64,000 nucleotides of DNA from Trebouxia sp. TZW2008 (taxonomy: Eukaryota; Chlorophyta; Trebouxiophyceae; Trebouxiales; Trebouxiaceae). Positions 12,201 through 21,434 of this stretch are shown here, one piece after another. The notes beneath the pieces were generated by a model. The model had not been told where the DNA came from. It was given only the letters and a program-made list of their open reading frames with translations, and did no database searches. The stretch is from positions 1 to 64,000 of the forward strand of contig BDIU01000257.1 of the NCBI GenBank assembly GCA_002118135.1, written 5' to 3'. Position 1 is the first letter of the stretch. Each line of letters opens with the position of its first letter. The position numbers were made by a program, and so were the translations under genes.

Positions 12201-15200
12201 GGACAGAACACTTTGGCTGAACAGCACAGGCTGTTCTTTCTTTCTTTGTGATGGCAACCTGTTCTAACGGGAACATTTGATGCAGCAAGCCAGGCTGTGG
12301 CAGAGGTTCAGTCAGACCAAGAAAACGTCCAGTCAGAGAGGTAGAAGGCTAGCTTGTCTCAATGATGATAGTAACTGTTGCAAAAATTACGACCACAGTG
12401 ATGACTAGTTTTTGTTATTTTGTCCGTGCAGGAAGCAAAGGCTGTGGCAGACGTTCAGTCAGAGCTAGAAACTTTCCAGTCAGAGATGCAGAAGGCTAGC
12501 TTGTCTCAGCGGCAGGTGGGGCAAACAGCAGTGAATGGTGCAGTGCAGAGAGCACAACGCTTTGTGGACCGCACTCTTCGGCTGAACAACTTCAGCACCT
12601 TGTCGGCATATGTCTTTGGCCAAGGCCAACTCCCAGTCTCCAAAAGCTTCCAGGTGAAGTTCTTTTTCATCCAATTTTGAGATGCTGTCAGATGCAAGTG
12701 TTGCTTTGTGGACTGCACTCTTTGGCTCAACAACTTCAGCACCTTACCAGCATATGTCTTTGGGCAAGGCCAACTTCCAGTCTCCAAAAGCTTTCAGGTG
12801 AGATTCTTCTGTCCTTTGCAGCCTTTTGTTAGTATCTGAAAGTCTGTGCTCCAATCATTTCTCATTTCTCATGTAGTAAAAAGGTTTTGCTCGCAGCACA
12901 ACCCAGCATTTATTTGATGTTGTGTGATGGCAGACTCAGGACTGCACGCCAAGCGCTTACATTGCAAGAAGAGTTTCACGTGTCTTTGCACAGTCATGTT
13001 TTTAAGCTTTCTGGTCTGCTGATATTTTGGTCAGCTTCCCAAGAGCTCTTTGTTGTACACACCATGTGTTGCACCTCAGCAGCTTCAAAAGAGTGCTTGT
13101 CCTACAGGCTTTGTAACGCATGGAGAGGTTTCCATATGCAATGCAGCCATGACTTCCCAAACAAGATTCTCGTGCTGAGATGCACTCCACTGATTTTCAG
13201 GGTGAGATTATAGGACATGCCACAAGGCAGCTGACAGATACGGTTTCAGAGCACAGCACCTGGATGCGAGAGAACTGTGACTGCTCTTCATGACTCCTCA
13301 ACAGGAAACGTCCTTGCTGACAGTCATACTTGCCTTTTCAGGGAGAGATCATAGGTGATGCCACAAGGCAGCTGACAGATATGGTTTCAGAGCACAGCAC
13401 ATGGGTGCGAGAGAACTGTGATTGCCCTCATGGCTTACTGAGCAAGACTGACATTCTGACGGTTGCTTTGCTGTTCTTCAGGGAGAAATTATAGGTGATG
13501 CCACAAGGCAACTGACAGACATGGTTTCAGAGCACAGCGCCTGGATGCGAGAGAACTGCGATCGGCAAGTACGCAAATATCGAGCATTTGCGGATGAGCG
13601 AATGCAGCAGCTAGCTAGCAGCTCAGCGTCAGTGCTGCATCCTCAGCAGCATGCAAAGCAAGGCGGTGATTCCAATCCAAATGCATCCGCTGAAGAAAGG
13701 CGGCAATGGAGAAACGCTCAAAGCCTGTTGTCCTCGCGAGACGAAGCTGAAGTTAGCCAGGCTGTTGTATCGTTGGCAAATAAGCAGCAAGAGACTGCAC
13801 TGCAGGTAATGCATTTGTTGCCTACGTCCTTGCTTTCTTTGTAGCCTTTTGTCACGCTACTCAGGCAGGCCGGTGTCCTTGGCAAATAAGCAGCAAGAGA
13901 CTGCTCTTTAGGTGTGGCTTGGTTTGTTGTAGGCATACTGGGCTTTGTTTGTTTCCCTTGCAAATAAGCAACAAAAGAATGCAATCCAGGACACGTCATG
14001 TGTGCATTCATGCAGTCAATTGTGGCTTTCTGTCACCATGCTGCCATTGTGTAAAGACCTCATAGCGGGTTCAGGCTGGCATCCTCAACAGTTAGTCATG
14101 CAAAGGAAATTGTATGTAGCATGCTTTCTGGCATCGTTAATGCCTTGAGGGTCTTCAATAGACAATCCCTTAGTCTGTGATGACTTACTGCTGCTGTATC
14201 TACCAAGACATCAATTGATTGATTGATTGATTGATTGATTGCTTAGTAATGACGCCATGCGAGTCTGCAGGTGGTGTCGCATTTTGAGCCCGCTGGCGCA
14301 GCCATGCTGCTTGAAGAAGAGATCCGGGAGGCCTTGGTGGGCACTGCTGGCACAGTCACAGGTGCTGTCCGCCTGTACGATTGCTGATGTTTGGCAGTTG
14401 TCCCATTTTGTTGTGTCCACCTTTCATATTGCCTGCATAAAGTGTAACTTTGTCTCAGCACAGCTAGCACAGAGATGCAGCAAGTTGATGTCTTTTGCAG
14501 ACAATGCATGTGCTGCTCCCAAAGTGCTGCTGATGATAAACTCTGCAGTGGAAGCACATTATTGGGTTTTGCTTTTGGGTGTGAGCTGACAGAATTCAGG
14601 CATTCCTGCTCTGATGGCCTTCTCCCTTTGTTTGCGCCCTATATCTTGTTGCTGAAGCTAATGCATGGAGGTGCATAATCACATGAGATTAGCTTGTGCC
14701 CAAGGACCTGTAGCCTCACATTTTGCAGCTTTCTCAGCCTGATGCAATCTTGCAGGTGCCGGCGCCTTTGGGCTTGTCTTGACAAGCGTGCTCCAGAACA
14801 CTGTGGAAGACTTGTTAGCACTAGGTGTTGCTGGGCTGGCTGGCTACATAGCGACCCTAGGCTTGCCACAGAAACGGGCTCAGGCTAAGGAAAAGCTAGA
14901 GAAAGTTGCTGGCAACTTTGCAAAGGTGACCATAACTGACTGCTGTTGCCTCATCTATATTCCCTGGTTCACAGATTGGTCCAAATTGCACCATTTGCAT
15001 CATGAAGCATACTGCACACTTTACACACCAGTGAGCCTGCTGTAAGACTGGATAGACAATGCAAGCGTGGTACAAGCAAAGAACTAGTTGGCACATGTCA
15101 GTGACCATTGTTCAGTAAAGTCTGCGCTTTGCATGCTGCCTGAGCGTTCAGTCGGGGCCTCAACCTTGCATGAGCTTGATCTCTCATTGCAATGCTTCCA

Positions 15201-15435
15201 GTCACAAGTCCTTTGGCTTATCTATAACATGATGTTGCAGGATGTGGACAATAAAATGCAACACGAGCTTGACACAGCAGTGACCCAGTGCACCACTGAC
15301 ATTCAGAGCGTAATTGACCCAATTCAGAAACTGACAGCGGCAGAGCAACAAAGGCTTGAGACTGCTTTGGGACGCCTTGATGAGCTCAAAGCTGTTTTGG
15401 AAGATCTGAAACAGAAAGCTGCAAATGTAGAGTAA
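4377..15435 (+). CDS. FZL: FZO-like chloroplast dynamin-family GTPase (FZL)
   Basis: Twelve exons in consistent phase: 4377-4881, 5711-5832, 6881-7178, 7615-7864, 8398-8725, 9543-9699, 11037-11257, 12432-12653, 13482-13805, 14271-14361, 14756-14925, 15241-15435. They give 960 aa, against about 910 for Arabidopsis FZL. The first about 75 residues are Arg/Ser/Ala-rich like a chloroplast transit peptide. Residues about 85-300 resemble the thiamine-phosphate-synthase-like domain of this family. The GTPase follows: P-loop GEFNSGKSS (375-383), switch PTTNE (400-404), DTPG (442-445), and NKVD (500-503) split exactly by intron 5. Coiled coil and two adjacent hydrophobic segments (about 840-875, AGAFGLVL to AGYIATLGL) precede a final coiled coil, as in membrane-remodelling mitofusin relatives. 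In plants FZL shapes thylakoid and envelope membranes. The ATG is the first after an in-frame stop at 4338. The introns carry many partial exon copies. Confidence 0.94.
5541..5626 (+). repeat. Echo of FZL exon 2 (acceptor plus exon start)
   Basis: The stretch copies the acceptor TTTGCAGGG and the first about 50 bases of exon 2 (5711-5832), including GTGGGCCGCATTGTG. It has an in-frame stop (TGACTAGG region), so it is not usable as an exon. Confidence 0.85.
6177..6214. repeat. CAG trinucleotide microsatellite in FZL intron 2
   Basis: About twelve perfect CAG units. A shorter CAG run (6118-6137) and an ATCAT array (6060-6090) lie just upstream. All are intronic. Confidence 0.95.
6408..6880 (+). 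repeat. Three tandem echoes of FZL exon 3
   Basis: Exon 3 begins at 6881 after TTGTTGACAG. Three upstream copies begin after similar acceptors at 6426, 6570 and 6736, so spacing is 144, 166 and 145 bases. Each copy matches the start of the exon (GGCACAGACTCACAGC and the following about 100 bases) and is broken by stops or shifts. Only the fourth copy continues into the full exon. Confidence 0.9.
7423..7575 (+). other. Intact twin of FZL exon 4 (candidate cassette exon)
   Basis: The segment follows CCCTGCAG, encodes 51 residues without a stop (KHGPTRLGQGNKLL to MKGLSMLK) and ends at AAAG|GTCGCTG. It enters and leaves in phase 1, so including it before exon 4 would insert a second copy of the coiled-coil lead-in (LVEAERQLLQQLHGLLEQAT) without shifting the frame. 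The default model skips it, because exon 4 (7615-7864) carries the P-loop and also joins exon 3 in phase. Whether it is ever spliced in is unknown. Confidence 0.6.
8223..8289. repeat. Poly-C tract with two undetermined bases
   Basis: Long C homopolymers broken by single A or T bases, with NN at 8260-8261, inside FZL intron 4. The ambiguous bases mark an assembly join or a failed homopolymer read, so the length is unreliable. Confidence 0.95.
8765..8875 (+). repeat. Echo of FZL exon 5 (exon end plus donor side)
   Basis: Repeats the end of exon 5: the copy reads VMSADQAFTQSKV where the exon reads VMSADRPFTESEV, followed by a decayed copy of the KKVVFLVNK donor region. It lies directly downstream of the functional exon. 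Confidence 0.85.
9795..9912 (+). repeat. Echo of FZL exon 6 (exon end plus donor)
   Basis: The copy reads DNAKRLLNVDAAKVIPM and continues to EDGSAG followed by GT, close to exon 6 (9543-9699). It lacks the start of the exon (VDMLSSDSEV), which supplies the D of the NKVD motif, so it could not replace exon 6. Confidence 0.9.
10765..10950 (+). repeat. Two echoes of FZL exon 7 (exon start)
   Basis: Copies at about 10766-10850 and 10873-10945 repeat the first part of exon 7 (LESSSSGQLQQDQRW and what follows). The second keeps its own TACAG acceptor. Both decay before the middle of the exon. Confidence 0.85.
11420..11840 (+). repeat. Three echoes of FZL exon 7 (exon end plus donor)
   Basis: Copies at about 11428-11525, 11562-11673 and 11788-11833 repeat the end of exon 7 (RLKLQTPLFVADA and LSEQLETATQ). 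They get shorter with distance from the functional exon. Together with the two exon-start copies upstream they bracket exon 7 on both sides. Confidence 0.85.
12060..12365 (+). repeat. Two echoes of FZL exon 8 (acceptor plus exon start)
   Basis: Copies start at about 12069 (EAKAVTHVQSELQ) and 12285. They match the beginning of exon 8 (EAKAVADVQSELE, 12432-12653) and then lose frame. Confidence 0.88.
12690..12800 (+). repeat. Echo of FZL exon 8 (exon end plus donor)
   Basis: Nearly identical to the last about 95 bases of exon 8 (FVDRTLRLNNFSTL to PVSKSFQ) and ends at a GTGAG donor. It is the best preserved exon-end copy in the gene, so it is probably young. Confidence 0.9.
13196..13481 (+). 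repeat. Two echoes of FZL exon 9 (acceptor plus exon start)
   Basis: Copies at about 13199-13285 and 13340-13428 repeat the first about 85 bases of exon 9 (GEIIGDATRQLTD to WMRENCD), each after a TTTTCAG-like acceptor. The functional exon starts at 13482. Confidence 0.9.
13865..13992 (+). repeat. Two echoes of FZL exon 9 (exon end)
   Basis: Two short copies of the end of exon 9 (SLANKQQETALQ) at about 13877-13912 and 13953-13990, downstream of the functional exon. Confidence 0.8.
14212..14241. repeat. ATTG tetranucleotide microsatellite
   Basis: About seven perfect units, ending about 30 bases before the start of FZL exon 10 and so close to its 3' splice site. Confidence 0.95.
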
Positions 15436-15744
15436 ATATGTTGATAGCGGCAGTTTTGAGTACCTTGACAGCGTCACTGTATTGACTTCAGGTTTGAAAT
15501 GATGACTTAGAGGGTCTGTGCGTCTGTACTCTGTTATGTGCACGTTGACATTTTCAGTTGATGCGAGCTATGAGACGTGTGAGTAGATGACTTGACTTTC
15601 AGAGGTGTCAGGCAATTTTGGAATTTTGATGTGGCAGCATGCCTGCTTATTGCTACAATAATCTTATCTTGAGAGTGCTTACTTAGATGTCAGGTGCATT
15701 GGCTTTGTAAAAGTCCACTATTGCTTCAAAGTTTGCCTTGCAGC

Positions 15745-15992
15745 ATGCAAACAGGTGTTGACCTTCGCCAAAGCCTCAGCAACATGCAGTTTCTCGAGGT
15801 AGCCATTGGCGGCATGATTGTTTATTGGCAAATTGAAACGATCTGGAGTGTCTGCCGTGATCAAGGTAGGATGGTGAGCTCTTTACACTCTCCTGCCAAG
15901 AAGAGTTCACAACAAAAGCTTTTGTCGTTTTCCTTTTGTCAGCCTGCAAATTTAGTGAGGAGGAAAAAGAAATACACGATGTGACCAACTGA
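15745..15992 (+). CDS. Possible small single-pass membrane protein (56 aa)
   Basis: Two exons, 15745-15865 and 15943-15992, joined in phase over a 77-base intron (GTAGG donor, TTTTGTCAG acceptor). The product has one hydrophobic segment (VAIGGMIVYW, about residues 20-30) and an acidic tail (CKFSEEEKEIHD). Without splicing the frame is read as a basic tail (VRRKKKYTM) and stops soon after; splicing gives the more natural sequence. It sits between FZL and the methyltransferase gene on the same strand. I do not recognise the family. It could be chance, or the end of a gene with further 5' exons; a second in-frame ATG lies at 15784. Confidence 0.35.
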
Positions 15993-16102
15993 AGATGAAC
16001 CGACGCATTCAGTCAAAGTTTGACCGAGCCCTGCAGGCTGCAGCGGCATAGCCAGCTTTCAAGCCTTCAAGACGGCGTCACAGCTCTGTGGATCGCTCGT
16101 TG

Positions 16103-19100
16103 ATGCTGTCATGTAGTTTCGTGCGCGGGCCAGCGGCAGTTTTGACAAAACACACCTTGTTACAGGTCAGTTGCCAGTTTTTCTGCCACCTGACGACCAC
16201 AACCGTGATTTACGGCAAGCTGAGCTGCAGGACCGCGGCCTTAGACGAGCCTTCAGCAGCAAACAGTTTGCACGTTTCCCGACGCGTGCAGCAGTCGAAT
16301 CTCAGCATTTTGCGGCAAGCTTCAACAGGGAGCAAGATCGGCCCTCTCAAGCTGGACAGCAAACCGGACTCCCGGCGAAATCAAACTGGACACAACAGCA
16401 AGCAATTGACACCCTCTCAAGCGATTACATCTACTACGCAACCTGTCATCCTGGCTTGGAAGAGGTTGTAGCTGCTGAGCTCAGCTCTGTGCAGATTGGA
16501 GCTGAGCATGTTGCTCCTGGCAAAGCTGGAGTTCACTTCAGGTCTGCATGATCTTCAACACAACAACATCTTTGCACTGTGGTCTGCTGAACCATCACAG
16601 CCTTCTCACCCGATTTGCATATGTCTACAGGGGTTCAGACCTAGTAGGCTACAGGGCCAGTCTATGGCTGCGATCAGGCATCAGGTAGTTGATCTCATGA
16701 CAGCACTACAGGCAGTCATTGACAGCCTTCCGCCAACCTTCTGGACTGCTATCAGCTAAGCGCAAATTCCATAGTCGAATTGTACTCGAATTGTCCCCTT
16801 TCCCCAAGCTGCTCAATGCAAAGGGAGAGACAATCCATCAAGGAGCCACTGCCTGCAATGCTTCAGTATAACTACTTGAACTCCAGCTCTACCCTTGTTC
16901 ACCATGCTAATAATGATAATCACTATACATCCCAGCACATATGCTGAGTGTGTGTGGCCCAAGCCCTGTCTCGCCAGACAGGCTTGTGGTTTTGAGCTTT
17001 CTTGAAACGCCTGATTTAAATGTCATGCTGCAAGCAGTAAATGCATGACGCCGTCTTTAGTATGACCTCTGCCCTGTCAGCTGCTTTCTGTGTTATCATA
17101 GGATCTTGAGATTGATTGCCAGAGATCAGTTGAACCCATATAGAGCAGGTGGGGATGAGATTTACAGCTTCTTCAGGCAAGCTGCAAACTGGAACAAGCT
17201 TCTGCCCAGTGGCAAAACCTTCAGCATTCAAGCTAGGGTCAGGCAGTGCACTGACATACCCTCAAGCTACTTGGTGCAAATCAGAGGGAGAGATGCTATA
17301 TGTGACAGCATCAGGGATGTCAGGTATGTTACTTGCTGCTGTTGCTTACAGTTTATACTGATGCATGCGGTATACATTGCAGATGATGCAAAAATCCATG
17401 CTTGGAAGCAAAGCATATGTGTTTAGTGTTTCTTGTGAGCAGCAAATGCTCAGGCAGGCTTCACAAGTTTTGCTCAGCTCTTTTTGTGTTGGCTGCCTTT
17501 GGCATTTGCTTTATTTTGAGACTTACAGACTAGGCTGCCTACAGCAGTTACAACCATGTACCAGACTGCTCAGTCGTGCTTGCATATCTGCAACAACAGC
17601 TGTGACATTTTCAGTACAAATTGGTACCCAACTTTCCAGTAGTATTGAGAGTTGACTAATGGATGTGCAGGGGCACTAAGCCATTTCCTCCAGAGTCAGG
17701 GCAGATAGCAGACCTGCCCTTGTATGCAGCCCTCTTCAGGGATGAGTGCTCCCTTTACTTGGACCTAAGTGGCCAGTCCCTCCACAAGCGAGGCTACAGG
17801 ACTATGATGCATGCCTCTTCACTCAATGAATCAGCAGCGGCTGGGATGTTGTCACTGGCGGACTGGCCAGCAAAAATGGCTTCAGGAGGTGCGCAGGTGC
17901 AATGTCTACCTTTGTGTTGTTTTACAAGTTTTCAAGCTGCTACACTCTGATGCCCGCTGATGGAGTGCTGCGACTGTTTCTCTTGCTGTACCCTGATAGG
18001 TGTTGATGGAGTACTCTGGCTGTGTTGCTTGCTCAGACATCTGTCAGGCATGTACTGCAACTGTCTTGCTTGACAATGTCAGATCGACAGAGAACAGTAG
18101 CATGGTTTGATTGGGGGGGGTTGGCAGACCCAATGTGTGGCTCTGCAACACTGCTCATACAGACTGCTCTCATGGTCACCAACACAAGCCCAAGCCTCTC
18201 TGAGCCTAGCAAAGCACAATGTTGTGAACCCTGAGCATTCAGTACTTATATGGGGCTGACAAACTCAATGTGCAGCTCTGGAATGCTGCTTATAGAGGAT
18301 GCGCTCATGGCCAAGCAAACAGCACCTGGCCTATTTGGGCACGCTGTGAGTCATTAGGATTCAGCAGTAGCATGATCTGGTTACAGGGGTCCTGGCAGAC
18401 CCAATGTGCGGCTCAGGCACCCTGCTCATAGAAGCTGCTCTTATGGCAACCAACACAGCACCAGGCCTGTTCAGGCGCCGCTTCCCCTTTCAGTCTTGGC
18501 CAGATTTTGACAGAGCCGCTTGGGATCACGCTGTAGATGCAGCAGTGGATGCACAGGTGGAGTGGGATGGGCTGCTGTTGGGCAATGATGTGCACCGTGG
18601 CGCACTGAATTTGGCCAAAAGGTCAGTCTATGATGATGCATGTACATCTCACAACGCTGTTTTGTATCAGGTTTGACTCAGGCCCCTTGAGCTGCCAGAT
18701 GTGTATGCCACTTCCGAAACGTTACTGCTTGTGCTTCACGTCAAAGCAGACTTGTGCATTTGACTTTGCTTTGCAAACATGCTTTCATGTTTGTTTTGCA
18801 AAGCTATTGATTAAGGTGGCATGGACTTTGCAGATATTCTCAGGCTGCAGGTGTTGGCAAATCTATCAAGTGGCAGGCCTTGCAGCAAATGAGTGCCTCA
18901 CGCACCAGCCAGCACTGTGCTTGTCAAACCGCCATGGCTTAACAGTGCTCTGATGCATGCGATCTGCATGCCTTTGCTCAAGAAGGCTTGATGCTTGTAG
19001 GGATGCCCAGGCTGCAGGAGTGGCAAAACATATCAAGTGGCATGACGGCCCATGCAGCAACTGGGTGCCCCGCACACCCCCCAGCACTGTGGTCGTCAAC

Positions 19101-20244
19101 CCCCCTTGGGGCCGCCGGCTTCTGAATGACGCTGAAGAAGAGGATGAGGCAGAGGGTGACAAGCGATTTGCAGGTGACGTGCATGCTACTGTTCATGATA
19201 GCTGCATGTCCCTGTTCCTGCCTACATGTGGTGTTGTTTGAGGGACAGCTGAAAAAACGCGCCAAGGCAGATGCATGAATGCTCATTCATGCAAATGTCC
19301 TGCAAATTTGGCTGCCTCTTCATGCAATTGCACAACACGACTGGATTGAGAAAGCGCCAGCAATGTCACCTTTGCAAGCGGCTGCCGTCATGCTGCTGTG
19401 CACAAGTGCACACTCTAGTTGGCTTTGCATGGCTCCATCAAATTATAGCACTTGAGCAAGGAGTCGTGCAGTCTCAATCTGTGTGCATGCACACATGGAA
19501 ACACATTGCACCTTCATGCGCAGAGGACCAGTTTAAAGGCAGAAGGCCAGTGTTGCAAAAGACAGGGTCACAAGGCTACCAGCAGCCTGAGCTAAGACCA
19601 TATGAGGGCACAGACCTTCAAGCGGCTTGGGCTGAACTGCGTACCTTTCTCAAGGTCAGTCAGAAAGCAATCTGGGCACACTGATCAGGCTTAAGATTGA
19701 TGGCACAGACAATACTTTTCCAGTGTGTACCTAGCTGGGCCTGCTGAGCCTGTCTAGCACGAGTTTAGGATGATTCAATGAGTGATGTCACAGAGCTGCA
19801 TGTCAATTGTCTTGCTGCCATGTGACAGAATGTGAATGGTTTGATGCTTGTGCCATGCTGACAAGGGTCTTGGCATGCTAAGTCAGTTTGGGTCAAAGCG
19901 ACACCCATTGGCTGTCCTGCAGGCAGTGTGTTTCCCAATTGCAATCTCAAATGCATGCATGCTGTGTCCCATTACAATGCAGGGTGCCAGCTGTCTTACT
20001 ATGCAGCTTGTCAAACCTATGTCAATGTCAGCCTGCTGCATGAAACACCAATACTTGTCATTGAATAATGTTCTTTGTGCAGGGTCAGTGCCCAAACGCT
20101 TCTGTGTATGTTCTTTGTGGGAATCCTGACATTACACGGGAGATCCACATGAGGGCCGACCGGAAGTACCCATTAACTGTAGGCAATGTTGATTGCCGGC
20201 TGCTCAAGTACAAGGTCTTGCCTCCAAAAATAGACCACTCCTGA
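16103..20244 (+). CDS. THUMP-domain RNA methyltransferase (RlmL/UPF0020 type), probably organellar
   Basis: Nine exons in consistent phase: 16103-16165, 16231-16541, 16631-16684, 17102-17323, 17671-17888, 18387-18621, 19001-19173, 19524-19654, 20083-20244; 522 aa. The first about 70 residues are Arg/Ser/Ala-rich like an organelle transit peptide. The THUMP region follows ([15 protein letters not shown], then [12 protein letters not shown]). Next come the conserved SLHKRGYR and [10 protein letters not shown], the SAM-binding motif DPMCGSGT (294-301) with IEAA, and the catalytic motif NPPWG (401-405). This is the architecture of bacterial RlmL, which makes N2-methylguanine in 23S rRNA, so the likely job is rRNA modification in plastid or mitochondrion; the compartment is inferred. 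The start assumes a 65-base first intron (16166-16230), because the frame of exon 2 has no ATG of its own. An insertion between NPPW and the final strands (about 412-445) is charged and variable. Confidence 0.9.
16909..16995 (+). repeat. Dispersed repeat family A, copy 1
   Basis: AT-rich ATGATAAT-type lead followed by CAGCACATATGCTGAGTG and TGTGTGGCCCAAGCCC, then CTCGCCAG. Related copies are at 24052-24140 (inverted), 59551-59650 and 63325-63420. Intronic in the methyltransferase gene. Confidence 0.8.
18105..18360 (+). repeat. Two echoes of methyltransferase exon 6
   Basis: Copies at about 18118-18235 and 18253-18350 repeat the start of exon 6. The SAM motif [16 protein letters not shown] appears as [16 protein letters not shown] in the first. 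The functional copy starts at 18387. Confidence 0.88.
18830..18960 (+). repeat. Echo of methyltransferase exon 7
   Basis: Repeats the acceptor and first about 100 bases of exon 7 (CTGCAGG.GT..CAAA..TATCAAGTGGCA and CCAGCACTGTG) but decays before the NPPW codons. Confidence 0.85.
19727..19775 (-). repeat. Dispersed repeat family B, copy 1 (inverted)
   Basis: Contains the inverted form of the core GACAGGCTCAGCAGGCCCAG. Other copies are at 23505-23605, 33085-33180 and 38070-38165. Confidence 0.8.
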
Positions 20245-20720
20245 CGTAGCCATGCTGCAAACATACCTATGGACATGACAAGACATCTGTGGACCTGGAA
20301 CAACCCAAGTCCACTTATGCTAGTGCTCATCAGCTCATTCTATCTGAACTTGAACATGGCACACGCTCTTGTCAGCTTGTCTGTAAACCCAGCTGAGGCA
20401 CCTCAAACTTTGAGGTATTGTATCAGACCAAGCTTTGCTTGCTTCAAGCTAAGCACACATGGGCACAGTGACTTGGTCTGCTTACATTGTCTCAGGAAAT
20501 GAAATACCATCTACAGCAGGTGCATGTAGTTTGCTTTTCTCTTGATCACCACGACTTCGTCTAAGCTGGCTTCGTGCACACAGACTCTGCAAAAACTTCG
20601 CTGTTTTTACAAATGTTTCTGGCATTACCTGAAGCTTAATAGGGACAAAGTTCATTGCCATGCGTAGGACGCATCCAGGTCTTTCACACTGCGCTGAGCC
20701 TCTGATAAGCAGCAAAACTA
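20245..20720. other. Intergenic: 3' side of the methyltransferase gene
   Basis: Holds the presumed 3' UTR of the methyltransferase gene. I see no coding region. An AAAA run at 20714-20717 reads as a T run just after the tRNA on the minus strand and would serve as its RNA polymerase III terminator. Confidence 0.6.
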
Positions 20721-20792
20721 TTGCAGTACCCGGATTCGAACCGGGGTTGCCAGATTCAAAGTCTGGAGTGCTAACCACTACACTATACCGCA
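20721..20792 (-). tRNA. tRNA-Gln (anticodon TTG)
   Basis: The minus strand folds into a complete cloverleaf. The acceptor stem TGCGGTA pairs with TACTGCA (one G-U). The D arm is GTGT with loop AGTGGTTA and GCAC. The anticodon stem is CCAGA/TCTGG around the loop CTTTGAA, so the anticodon is TTG. The T arm is CCCGG TTCGAAT CCGGG. The discriminator is A at 20721 and there is no intron. The internal A box (TAGTGTAGTGG) and B box (GGTTCGAATCC) of RNA polymerase III promoters are present. It looks like eukaryotic nuclear tRNA-Gln. Confidence 0.97.
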
Positions 20793-21434
20793 TGTGGCGC
20801 GGAGACGTTTGGCGGATGCTTTACGGATTTGGCCTATTTCTACCTATATATAAAATACAAAACAACACAAAACCCGGGAATCTGACATTTGCATCAGTCA
20901 GCACAGTGCTGTACTGCTCTGCGAGAACTTGTACTGCAGGTGTAGCGTAGTGTGTCATCGCAACTGCACAGACACAGTAGCTTGCGCCAATGCCTGTAAG
21001 CAAGGTGTCTATTGTCGACGTGCCAGACCCGCACTGTCGATTCTAGCTGGTAAGGTTGTGTCATGGTTGCGCTATGGCCTGTTGCGCTCTGGATGCCCAA
21101 CGACGCACAAGTCAGCGGCATCTGAGTGGTGTTGTTGCGTTTAAAGGGAACGGCTGCACTCGTGACTTTGAGAGACAAGCTAGCCTTCAGAATCAGCAAG
21201 CACGTTTTTCTGCGTATGCGCTCTGCCGACGTTGGAACAGAAACGACCTTATAATTCGCCAAATCATTGTGGATGCAAGGGTAAGGTCCCAGCGCAAAGC
21301 GCTTGTACGACAATGATAGTTGGTTTTCGATGCTGCTATAGTAGTGAGGCCTCTAAAAACAGCAGATCACTCGCAGGGTCCGCCTTTGACGATGGAACAT
21401 AACGCTACATCCGCTGACATCCTCTTTATATCGT
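20793..21434. promoter_or_regulatory. Intergenic: upstream of the tRNA and of the Q/A-rich gene
   Basis: Carries the 5' flank of the tRNA (minus strand) and the presumed promoter of the plus-strand gene that starts at 21435. TATATATA-like sequence is at 20845-20855 and TTTATATC at 21424-21431. The second lies too close to the ATG to be a normal TATA box if translation starts at 21435. Confidence 0.45.

Noticed and set aside
16171..16200. Start of the methyltransferase at a TTG codon at 16171.
   Set aside because: Nuclear genes start at ATG. The mini-intron model gives an ATG and a sensible transit peptide with correct phase.
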